This document shows, piece by piece, positions 1 to 5,624 of a stretch of DNA of 8,151 nt. The stretch is from DATCYZ01 sp036526195 (lineage in GTDB: Bacteria; Pseudomonadota; Gammaproteobacteria; Burkholderiales; SG8-39), in contig DATCYZ010000087.1 in the NCBI GenBank assembly GCA_036526195.1, positions 1-8,151 on the forward strand. Direction: 5' to 3'. Numbering within the stretch: the first letter of the stretch is position 1; every line of letters starts with the position of its first letter. The translations under genes were made by a program, and so were the position numbers. Below the pieces are notes generated by a model. The model was given only the letters and a program-made list of their open reading frames with translations. It did no database searches and was not told the origin of the DNA.

Positions 1-378
1 GCGGTGGTGCTCGGGCCGGAACACGCCACCACCATCAAGAAGCACGGCTGGAAGCGCCACGACATCCGCCAGTATCTGTGGACCAACGCGCACAATACCT
101 TCGGGCAGGTCGCCTTCAACCACCGCTACGGCAAGGTCTACAACCGCAGCCTGCCGGTGTGGTACGGCCGCGAGCTCGATTCGCGCATCCCGGTGGTGCC
201 GAGCGCGGACAACATCCATCTCTTCGTCATCGGCGGCGAGGCCGGACGCTTCTCGGCCTTCATCCCGGGCTGGGGGCACATGACCTCGCCCGTGCTGCGC
301 GAGGTCGAGCGCCCCGGCGTCGCCGCGGCGCGCCGCGACGCTGGCCCGCGCTGCGTCGACGGCACCTGTTATCTCTGA
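1..378 (+). CDS. Unrecognised protein, C-terminal part (5' end outside the window)
   Basis: The frame is open from the first base to a TGA at 376-378, giving 125 residues of a protein that begins upstream. A GTG at 4-6 could be read as a start, but no upstream sequence is available to support it and an internal position is more likely. I do not recognise the family. Visible features are a Lys/His/Trp-rich stretch near residues 13-30, a hydrophobic strand followed by glycines (Leu-Phe-Val-Ile-Gly-Gly) near residue 75, and a Phe-Ile-Pro-Gly-Trp-Gly-His run near residue 90. The tail ends Arg-Cys-Val-Asp-Gly-Thr-Cys-Tyr-Leu, so its only two cysteines lie at the extreme C-terminus in a C-x4-C arrangement. 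It lies 28 nt upstream of the UGSC selenoprotein on the same strand, so it is probably a co-transcribed partner. A redox or structural role for the terminal cysteines is inference only. Confidence 0.75.
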   Translation, partial: AVVLGPEHATTIKKHGWKRHDIRQYLWTNAHNTFGQVAFNHRYGKVYNRSLPVWYGRELDSRIPVVPSADNIHLFVIGGEAGRFSAFIPGWGHMTSPVLREVERPGVAAARRDAGPRCVDGTCYL

Positions 379-394
379 CCCCTTCCCCCGCACC

Positions 395-399
395 AGGAG
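395..399 (+). promoter_or_regulatory. Ribosome binding site of the selenoprotein gene
   Basis: AGGAG lies 7 nt before the ATG at 407. A second in-frame ATG occurs at 416, but the Shine-Dalgarno spacing fits 407 better, so this site decides the start. Confidence 0.75.
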
Positions 400-406
400 A
401 ACTCGC

Positions 407-973
407 ATGGGCAACATGGCAGACACGGACCGCCGCGTGGCGGTCTACGACCCGCGCGGCGTCGTCGGCGCCGAGCCGCAGGACATCGCGGCGCGCGTGA
501 AGTCGCTCGACGGACTGCGCCTTGGCATCCTCGACAACACCAAGTGGAACGCCAACAAGCTGTTGCGCGCGCTGCGCGACAGGCTGCAGGCGGAGCATCC
601 GCTCGCCTCGGTGACCTACTACCGCAAGGAAAGCTTCTCGCGCTTCGCCGATCCGGCGCTGATCGAGAAGATCCGCGCGGAAAACGACATCGCGGTCACC
701 GCCATCGGCGACTGAGGCTCGTGCACGTCGTGCTGTATGCATGACGGCATCAGTCTCGAGTCGCTCGGCATGCCGACCGCGGTGATCGTGACCACGACGT
801 TCCTGCACGAAGCGAAGGTGCAGCGCGCCGCGCTGGGCATGACCGGGCTCAAGCCCGTGGTGATCGACCACCCGCTGAGCTCGCTCAGCGACGCGGAGAT
901 CGGCGAGCGCGCCGCGCAGGCGCTCGAGCAGACGCTGAAGGTCTGGGCCGGGACGCAGCTTGAACCGGACTGA
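407..973 (+). CDS. UGSC family selenoprotein (in-frame TGA read as selenocysteine)
   Basis: This is one gene of 188 residues with selenocysteine at residue 103, encoded by TGA 713-715. The frame is unbroken on both sides: codons 716-736 read Gly-Ser-Cys-Thr-Ser-Cys-Cys and continue into Met-His-Asp-Gly and a well-formed C-terminal half ending at TGA 971-973. The motif Ala-Ile-Gly-Asp-Sec-Gly-Ser-Cys is the name-giving motif of the UGSC (seleno)protein family, in which many members have Cys at the Sec position. The protein has no cysteine outside this site: Sec103, Cys106, Cys109 and Cys110 all fall within eight residues, forming a UxxC redox-type centre. The halves around it look like an alpha/beta fold, with strands near residues 38-42, 67-70 and 97-101 before the Sec, and a Val-Ile-Val-Thr-Thr strand after it. 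A SECIS-type hairpin follows the TGA. The biochemical function is unknown; a thiol/selenol redox role is inferred from the motif. The genome must supply selA, selB, selC and selD elsewhere. The CoA-transferase gene follows after 24 nt. Confidence 0.92.
713..715 (+). other. UGA recoded as selenocysteine
   Basis: This TGA is in frame with the start at 407 and with the downstream segment ending at 973. It occupies the U of the UGSC motif (residue 103). Conserved family sequence on both sides and a hairpin at the right distance argue for recoding rather than termination. If read as a stop, the product would be 102 residues and would lack every cysteine of the protein. Confidence 0.92.
726..746 (+). 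promoter_or_regulatory. Bacterial SECIS element (bSECIS) hairpin
   Basis: Bases 726-733 (CGTCGTGC) pair with 739-746 (GCATGACG) in an 8-bp stem with one G-U pair (730/742), closed by the 5-nt loop TGTAT (734-738). The stem starts 10 nt after the UGA and the loop starts 18 nt after it. The loop has G at its second position, followed by U. Known bacterial SECIS elements lie just downstream of the UGA inside the coding region, with a G at the start of a small apical loop that SelB recognises; this hairpin fits that geometry. It was found by eye, and SelB binding is inferred. Confidence 0.82.
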
Positions 974-997
974 GCCCGGCGGACCGGGCGAGGCCGC

Positions 998-2251
998 ATG
1001 AGCGGCGCGCCCGCCACCCGGGGCGGCGGCCCGCTGGCCGGCGTGCTGGTGCTGGACCTGACGCGCTTCCTCTCGGGTCCGTACGGCACGCTGCTGCTCG
1101 CCGGGATGGGCGCCGAGGTCATCAAGATCGACGACCCGGGCACCGGGGACCCCACCGCCTTCGCCCCGCCGCTGGTGGGGCCGCAGGGCGTGTCCCTCTC
1201 GCGCCGCACGCCGCAGGACTTCGGCATCGCCTACCTGAAGCGCGCCCGCGGCAAGAAGGCGATCACGCTGAACTTGAAGCACCCCGAGGGGCGGCGCCTG
1301 CTGCAGGACCTCGCCGCAGGCGCGGACGTCGTGGTCGAGAATTTCCGTCCCGGGGTCGCCGCGCGGCTCGGCGCGGATGATGCGACCCTGCGCGCGCGCA
1401 ACCCGCGGCTGGTGCATTGCTCGCTCACCGGCTACGGCGCGAGCGGCCCGGACCGCGACCTGAAGGCCTACGACCTGATGGTGCAGGCCGCCGCCGGGCT
1501 GATGGCCATGACCGGCGCGCCCGACGGCCCGCCGATGAAGGCCGGTTCGCCGCTCTCGGACTGCATCGCCGGGTCCTATGCGGCGCTCGGCATCGTTGCC
1601 GCGCTGAAGGAGCGCGAGACAAGCGGCCTCGGGCAGGCGATCGACGTGTCGATGACCGATTGCCTGTTCTCGCAGATCCTCGACGAGCCGATCGACTGCT
1701 ACGCCGAACTCGGCCTCGACCCGCGCCAGGGCAACCGCATCATGCGCTTCTCGCCCTTCAACGCCTACGCCACGCGCGACGGCTGGGTGGCGATCGGCGC
1801 GGCCACCCACGCCGAATGGTGCAGCCTGCTCGAGGCCATGGGCCGCACGGACCTGAAGGACGATCCGGACATGATGCAGGTCGGCTGGCGCATCGCGAAC
1901 AATGCGGCGGTCGATCGCATCGTCGGCGACTGGGCGGCCGGCTTCGCCACGGCCGAGCTGGTCGCCCTGCTCGCCCGGCACGACGTCGCCTGCAGCCCGG
2001 TGCGTGACGCCGCGGACCTGGTCGCCTGGCCGCACCTCAGGGCGCGCGACATGGTCCGGTCGCTGGCGCTGCCGGACGGCACGCCCACCACGGTCGCGGC
2101 CGCCGGGTTTCCGCTGCGCTTCAGCCGCTCGGGCGCGGACCATGCGCAACCCGCGCCCGGTCCGGGCCAGCATACCGACGACGTGCTTGCGCAACGCCTC
2201 GGGCTCGGGGCCGGGCGCCTCGAAACGCTGCGGCGCGACGGCGTCATCTGA
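998..2251 (+). CDS. CaiB/BaiF (family III) CoA-transferase, first copy
   Basis: The product is 417 residues, the usual size for family III CoA-transferases, which move CoA between carboxylic acids through an aspartyl-CoA intermediate; some members are acyl-CoA racemases. After a short hydrophilic leader, residues 12-45 hold the typical N-terminal pattern Leu-Ala-Gly-Val-Leu-Val-Leu-Asp-Leu-Thr and Gly-Ala-Glu-Val-Ile-Lys-Ile. Residues 110-117 (Asp-Val-Val-Val-Glu-Asn-Phe-Arg) and 144-150 (Thr-Gly-Tyr-Gly-Ala-Ser-Gly) are also family hallmarks. Asp188 in Ser-Pro-Leu-Ser-Asp-Cys-Ile-Ala-Gly aligns with the catalytic aspartate of formyl-CoA transferase. The C-terminus has the usual Gly-Gln-His-Thr-Asp-Asp-Val-Leu ending. 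The ATG at 998 is preceded by GAGG (990-993) at short spacing. It follows the selenoprotein by 24 nt and is probably in its operon. The substrate is not predictable from sequence: CoA-transferase and racemase members look alike at this level. Confidence 0.9.
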   Translation: MSGAPATRGGGPLAGVLVLDLTRFLSGPYGTLLLAGMGAEVIKIDDPGTGDPTAFAPPLVGPQGVSLSRRTPQDFGIAYLKRARGKKAITLNLKHPEGRRLLQDLAAGADVVVENFRPGVAARLGADDATLRARNPRLVHCSLTGYGASGPDRDLKAYDLMVQAAAGLMAMTGAPDGPPMKAGSPLSDCIAGSYAALGIVAALKERETSGLGQAIDVSMTDCLFSQILDEPIDCYAELGLDPRQGNRIMRFSPFNAYATRDGWVAIGAATHAEWCSLLEAMGRTDLKDDPDMMQVGWRIANNAAVDRIVGDWAAGFATAELVALLARHDVACSPVRDAADLVAWPHLRARDMVRSLALPDGTPTTVAAAGFPLRFSRSGADHAQPAPGPGQHTDDVLAQRLGLGAGRLETLRRDGVI

Positions 2252-2391
2252 CGATCCGCGCAGAACCTGTGCAAAACCGCACAGATTCTTCCGATCCGGA
2301 ACGGCGAGTTATGGTGCAATAGCCCTCGGCGCGCGCCCTCCGGTCGGATGGACGGGTGGCCCGGCCCTTTCAAACCAACCAAACTGGATCC
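2252..2391 (+). promoter_or_regulatory. Intergenic region holding the probable promoter of the HD-GYP gene
   Basis: This 140-nt gap separates the CoA-transferase from the HD-GYP gene. It contains a CTGTGC/GCACAG hairpin (2267-2284), a second short inverted repeat TTCCG-ATC-CGGAA (2289-2301), and an AT-richer patch with TATGGT at 2310-2315 that could be a -10 element. No good -35 hexamer is seen at 17 bp, so the promoter call is tentative. The rest is GC-rich with no recognisable site. Confidence 0.35.
2267..2284 (+). terminator. Weak candidate terminator hairpin after the CoA-transferase
   Basis: CTGTGC (2267-2272) and GCACAG (2279-2284) form a 6-bp stem around a 6-nt AAAACC loop, 15 nt after the CoA-transferase stop. 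The bases that follow (ATTCTT) are only moderately T-rich. It could equally be an operator for the downstream gene. Confidence 0.3.
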
Positions 2392-3594
2392 ATGCAGCGA
2401 AAGCAAATTCCGGTAAGCGAACTGGAGTTCGGCATGTACGTGGCCGCGCTCGACCGCGAGTGGGAAGGCACGCCCTTTGCCTATCAGGGCTTCCACCTGC
2501 GCAGCGACGCGCAGCTGCAGGCGCTGCGCAAGTTCTGCACCACGGTGCAGATCGACCTGGACCAGGATCAGACGACCGCCGAGGGCACCGCGGCGCCGCC
2601 GCCGCCCCTCAAGGGCGTGCACAAGGCGGTCTACAAGGAATCCGTCCCGATCGAGCGCGAGCTTGCCCCGGCGCGCGACGTGTTTGCCAGCAGCGAACTG
2701 GTCATCACCGCGGCGCTGAAGTCCAGCGTGGCCGGGCGCAGCGTCGATGCGGCCGCCCTGAAGACCGAAGTCACGAAGGTCACCGAAAGCGTGCTGCGCA
2801 ATCCGCATGCCGTGGCGCTGCTGTCGGTGATGCGCGAAGGCGCCGAGTACCTCGTGGATCGCGCGATGCACAGCTCGGTCTACATGATCATGTTCACCCG
2901 CTTCCTCGGCATGGAACGCGCCGACATCGAGCGCGCCGGCCTGGTCGGCCTGCTGCAGGACGTCGCCATGGCACGGGTGCCGAATGAACTCGTCATGAAG
3001 AAGGGCGTCCTGAGCCCGGACGAACAGGCGCTGGTGCGCCTGCACGTTCAGCAGGGCGTCGAGCAGATCACCGCGACCAAGGGCCTCGGTCCGGAGGTCG
3101 CCCACCTTGCCAGCATGCACCACGAGCGCTTCGACGGCTCGGGCTACCCGAAAGGCCTGCGCGGCACCGAGATCCCGACCATCGCCGCCTGCAGCGCCCT
3201 GGTCGACACCTACAGCGCGATGACGCGGGCGCGCCCCTACGCCGAACCGATGCCGCCGTCGAAAGTACTCGGCCTGCTGCACCGCTGGCGCGGCAAGACC
3301 TTTCACGCCACCCTGGTGGAGGAGTTCATCCGCTGCGTCGGCCCGTTCCCGGTCGGCAGCGTGGTGGAGCTCGGCAGCGGGGAGGTCGGCATCGTCATCT
3401 CCCAGGAAGCCGAAAAACGCCTGCAGCCCCGGGTCATGGTGGTGCGCGATGCCGCCGGCAACCCGCTGCGCCCGCAGAAGCTGATCGACCTCTCGCGCGT
3501 GCCGAGCGCGGGCAACGACGACGCCTACCGCATTCGGCGCACCATCGAGTACGGTCGCAGCGGCGTCGGCCTGCGCGACGTCATCCTGCAGTAG
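2392..3594 (+). CDS. DUF3391 / HD-GYP domain protein with degenerate HD motif
   Basis: The product is 400 residues from the ATG at 2392. That start is chosen because the protein then begins Met-Gln-Arg-Lys-Gln-Ile-Pro-Val, the conserved beginning of DUF3391 proteins; a GTG at 2356 would add 12 unconserved residues. Only a weak GGA precedes the ATG. Residues 1 to about 130 are DUF3391, with a Pro/Ala-rich stretch near 65-75. Residues about 150-310 are an HD-GYP domain, the class that hydrolyses cyclic di-GMP. His160, His218, the pair His243-His244 with Glu245, and Gly251-Tyr252-Pro253 are present. The central Leu-Leu-His-Asp-Ile-Gly-Lys signature is instead Leu-Leu-Gln189-Asp-Val-Ala-Met, and the later Asp-x-Tyr-Asp-Ala-Leu-Thr reads Asp272-Thr-Tyr-Ser275-Ala-Met-Thr. 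Loss of the metal-ligand His and the Lys suggests weak or absent phosphodiesterase activity, perhaps a c-di-GMP sensor or scaffold. A small beta-rich C-terminal domain (about 318-370) typical of this architecture follows. The 3' end overlaps the convergent kinase gene by 14 nt. Confidence 0.88.
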   Translation: MQRKQIPVSELEFGMYVAALDREWEGTPFAYQGFHLRSDAQLQALRKFCTTVQIDLDQDQTTAEGTAAPPPPLKGVHKAVYKESVPIERELAPARDVFASSELVITAALKSSVAGRSVDAAALKTEVTKVTESVLRNPHAVALLSVMREGAEYLVDRAMHSSVYMIMFTRFLGMERADIERAGLVGLLQDVAMARVPNELVMKKGVLSPDEQALVRLHVQQGVEQITATKGLGPEVAHLASMHHERFDGSGYPKGLRGTEIPTIAACSALVDTYSAMTRARPYAEPMPPSKVLGLLHRWRGKTFHATLVEEFIRCVGPFPVGSVVELGSGEVGIVISQEAEKRLQPRVMVVRDAAGNPLRPQKLIDLSRVPSAGNDDAYRIRRTIEYGRSGVGLRDVILQ

Positions 3595-5407
3595 GCCCGG
3601 CGCCGGCCGGCGCGACCGGCAGCACGATGAAGAAGATGGTGCCGCCGCCGGGGCGATCCTCGAAGCCGACGCTGCCGTCCATCATCTCGACCATGCGCTT
3701 GCTGATCGCGAGGCCGAGCCCGGTGCCGCCCTTCTTGCGGGTCAGGGCGGATTCGGCCTGCGCGAAGCGGCTGAAGATCCGGCCGCGGAAGTTCTCCGGA
3801 ATCCCGGGCCCGCGATCCTCCACCTGGACGCGCACCGTTGCCCCGGCCTGCAACAACTCGACTTCCACCGCTTCGCCCTCGGGCGAAAACTTGGCGGCGT
3901 TCGAGATCAGGTTCGTCAGCACCTGGAGCAGCCGCTTGCGGTCCGCCCGCACCGGGACCAGCGCCGGTTCGCCGCGCAGTTCCAGGCTTACCTTGACGCG
4001 CTCGGCGAAGGCACGGTTCAGGACCACGGCCTCGCGGACCAGCGCACCGAGATCGATCACGGCGAACTCCATCTCGAAGCGCCCGGACTCGATCTTCTCG
4101 ATGTCCAGGATGTCGTTGATCATGTCGAGCAGCCGCAGGCCGTTGCGCTCGGCCACCGTCGTCAGGTCGAGGACATCGGCCTCCACCTCGCCCATGACGC
4201 CGGAGTTGACCAGTTGCAGCGTGCCGATGATCGAGGTGAGCGGCGTGCGCAACTCGTGCGACAGCGTCGAGGTGAACTCGCGCTTGACCCGTTCCGCCTC
4301 GATTTGCTGCGTGACGTCCTGGCACTGCGCGATGACCGAGACCAGTTCGCCGCCGGCGCTGACCAGCGGCGTGAGCGAGAACTCGCAGGCGATGCTGATG
4401 CCGTCGCGTCGCGTGCAGAGCACCCGCAGGGCCGACAGCGGCGCCTTGGTCTGGACGAAGGTCTCCCAGACCGCCGCGTCCAGGCCCGGTTCGTCGGCCG
4501 CCACCAGCGCGCGCAGCATGCTGCGGCCCTCGAGTTCCGGGCCCGGGAAGCCGAACATGTGCTCCGCCGCGGGGTTCACCCCCATGACAGTGGCCGTTTC
4601 GTCGGTCTCGAACACCGCGATCGGCGCGCGCTCTGTGTAGAGCGCAAGCTTCCGGCCGGAGGCCTCGACCTGCGCATGGGCCTGCGCCAGTTCATCCAGC
4701 CTGGACTCGAGGTGCATGTTCAGGCCGCGAAACTCGCCGGCCAGCCCCTTGAACGCGTGCCGCAATCGCAGCCCCTCGGAAAACACGCCGGACAGGCGCC
4801 GGGCCGCGCTCACGTTGACGGCCAGGAAGACCGGCATCAGCAGGGCGATATTGAAGAACAAGGCACTGCCGAAGGCCGCGAAGACGTAGGTGATCGGAAT
4901 AATCAACGCGACGCCGAACAGGGCGTAGACCTGCCAGACCGGCGCAAACACCGCGATCGCGCCGGTGAGAATGCCGGCCAGGATGAACGCAAGGAACACC
5001 TGTTCCTCGACGGAGCCTGCGGGAAAGAACACGCTGCCGGCGAAGCCCCAGGTCGCACCCGTGCTGATCGCGCCGATGGCGAACCAGCGCAGCCATTTCG
5101 GATCATCCGGCACCTTGCGCTTGCGATAGGCGCGGTTGAGCAGCCCGCGCCCGAGCACGACGACGGCGAGCGCAATCCACCATTGCACGATGGACTCGGT
5201 GGCGATGTTCGTGCCCAGCACCAGCGTGACCACGGCCGCCACCAGCAGGTTGAGCACGATGGCCCCCGGCGCCCCCCGGTACAGGAGGTCGACGCGCTCC
5301 GGCAGGATGCGCTGCGGGTCCACCGCCGCCACCTGGGCCGCGAGATCTTCCGGCAGCGCCTCCCCGTATGGATCGGCATTCATCGACGATGCGTGCGTGG
5401 CAATCAT
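3581..5407 (-). CDS. Membrane PAS sensor histidine kinase (orphan)
   Basis: The product is 608 residues from the ATG at 5407, preceded by AAAAGGA 5 nt upstream. The frame is open back to an ATG at 5530, but that adds 41 Arg/Pro-rich residues with no Shine-Dalgarno support. Six hydrophobic segments lie at about residues 48-68, 73-91, 106-128, 134-155, 158-179 and 181-199, forming an inner-membrane sensor module. A helical, probably coiled-coil linker (about 225-258) leads to a PAS domain (about 259-369). The HisKA domain carries the phospho-acceptor His384 in Ser-His-Glu-Leu-Arg-Thr-Pro-Leu. The HATPase domain has the N box (Asn499 and Asn503), the G1 box (Asp531-Arg-Gly-Pro-Gly) and the G2 box (Gly-Gly-Thr-Gly-Leu-Gly-Leu, about 560-566). 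All catalytic motifs look intact. There is no receiver domain and no response-regulator gene in the window, so it is an orphan here. The signal is unknown. It is convergent with the HD-GYP gene, and a functional link is possible but unproven. Confidence 0.93.
   Translation of the reverse strand: MIATHASSMNADPYGEALPEDLAAQVAAVDPQRILPERVDLLYRGAPGAIVLNLLVAAVVTLVLGTNIATESIVQWWIALAVVVLGRGLLNRAYRKRKVPDDPKWLRWFAIGAISTGATWGFAGSVFFPAGSVEEQVFLAFILAGILTGAIAVFAPVWQVYALFGVALIIPITYVFAAFGSALFFNIALLMPVFLAVNVSAARRLSGVFSEGLRLRHAFKGLAGEFRGLNMHLESRLDELAQAHAQVEASGRKLALYTERAPIAVFETDETATVMGVNPAAEHMFGFPGPELEGRSMLRALVAADEPGLDAAVWETFVQTKAPLSALRVLCTRRDGISIACEFSLTPLVSAGGELVSVIAQCQDVTQQIEAERVKREFTSTLSHELRTPLTSIIGTLQLVNSGVMGEVEADVLDLTTVAERNGLRLLDMINDILDIEKIESGRFEMEFAVIDLGALVREAVVLNRAFAERVKVSLELRGEPALVPVRADRKRLLQVLTNLISNAAKFSPEGEAVEVELLQAGATVRVQVEDRGPGIPENFRGRIFSRFAQAESALTRKKGGTGLGLAISKRMVEMMDGSVGFEDRPGGGTIFFIVLPVAPAGAGPTAG
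3600..3613. repeat. Perfect 14-bp GC palindrome at the convergent gene ends
   Basis: GCGCCGGCCGGCGC is its own reverse complement. It starts 6 nt after the HD-GYP stop and lies within the codons for the Pro/Ala/Gly tail of the kinase. It could fold as a 5-bp stem with a GGCC loop and mark transcript ends, but it has no T-tract, and palindromes of this kind arise easily in such GC-rich sequence. Confidence 0.5.
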
Positions 5408-5508
5408 TGGAATCCTTTTGCCGTAAACCACGGCCTGCCTGACGGGTCCTGACGGAGCCCTCCCCCGTGGCGGCCCCTGTGCCGTGACGTCGCGTGCCCT
5501 GGCGCCTG

Positions 5509-5524
5509 CCGTCTCCCGGGACGG
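5509..5524. repeat. Imperfect 16-bp palindrome in the divergent region
   Basis: CCGTCTCCCGGGACGG pairs end to end with a single G-T mismatch (5514/5519). It could be an operator half-site pair; no regulator is assigned. Confidence 0.4.
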
Positions 5525-5543
5525 ATCCACGTCCTTGCGAACC

Positions 5544-5563
5544 GGCGCCGCATTCGCGGCGCC
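5544..5563. repeat. Perfect 8-bp inverted repeat with ATTC loop
   Basis: GGCGCCGC (5544-5551) and GCGGCGCC (5556-5563) flank ATTC. It lies 14 nt upstream of the AT-rich putative -10 patch. There is no T-tract on either side, so an operator or structured leader is more likely than a terminator. Confidence 0.5.
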
Positions 5564-5624
5564 AGCGTCACCGCCACAGTATATATTTGGCTCACCTGCC
5601 CCCTCACAGTTATTGACGCCACCG

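Larger units (their letters stand above)
5408..5624. promoter_or_regulatory. Divergent intergenic region between the kinase and the MaoC gene
   Basis: This 217-nt region should carry the promoters of both the minus-strand kinase and the plus-strand MaoC/CoA-transferase/oxidoreductase genes. The only AT-rich patch is at 5580-5588 (TATATATTT). On the plus strand it offers TATATT (5582-5587) as a -10; on the minus strand it offers TATACT (5583 down to 5578). No convincing -35 box is seen for either, so sigma-70 assignment is uncertain. CACAGT occurs twice in direct orientation (5575-5580 and 5605-5610), 30 bp apart, on either side of the patch. Inverted repeats are described separately. Frames open through the region are not supported as coding. 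Confidence 0.45.

Noticed and set aside
713..715. TGA as a nonsense mutation or sequencing error in a Cys-type UGSC gene
   Set aside because: The motif position is exactly the family's Sec site and a SECIS-type hairpin follows; a random mutation would not bring the hairpin. Presence of sel genes in the genome would settle it.
737..973. Separate small gene starting at ATG 737
   Set aside because: It is in frame with the segment 407-715, has no ribosome binding site of its own, and its ATG lies in the SECIS hairpin and in the middle of the conserved UGSC domain. It is the second half of the selenoprotein.
260..2194. Long open frame on the minus strand (644 codons)
   Set aside because: Its translation is Arg/Gly/His-rich low complexity and lies opposite the selenoprotein and CoA-transferase genes. 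High GC at third positions keeps antisense frames open. The same holds for minus-strand frames at 1765-3306 and 6332-8149.
2303..2317. Possible sigma-54 promoter (GG ... GC) upstream of the HD-GYP gene
   Set aside because: The GG and GC are separated by 11 bases rather than the required 10, and the -24 element is poor.
2356..2391. GTG start giving a 12-residue extension of the HD-GYP protein
   Set aside because: DUF3391 proteins normally begin just at the Met-x-Arg-Lys-x-Ile-Pro-Val segment encoded from 2392; the extra residues match nothing known.
4214..5452. Long + strand open frame opposite the kinase gene
   Set aside because: The composition is Arg/Gln/Asp-rich with no recognisable domain, while the minus-strand frame carries a complete histidine kinase.
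5408..5530. 41-residue N-terminal extension of the histidine kinase
   Set aside because: The Shine-Dalgarno AAAAGGA stands 5 nt before the ATG at 5407, and the extension is Arg/Pro-rich and unlike a membrane-protein N-terminus.
5484..5624. 47-residue N-terminal extension of the MaoC hydratase
   Set aside because: The family starts at the Met-Ile-Asp-Tyr segment; the extension spans the AT-rich promoter patch and inverted repeats.
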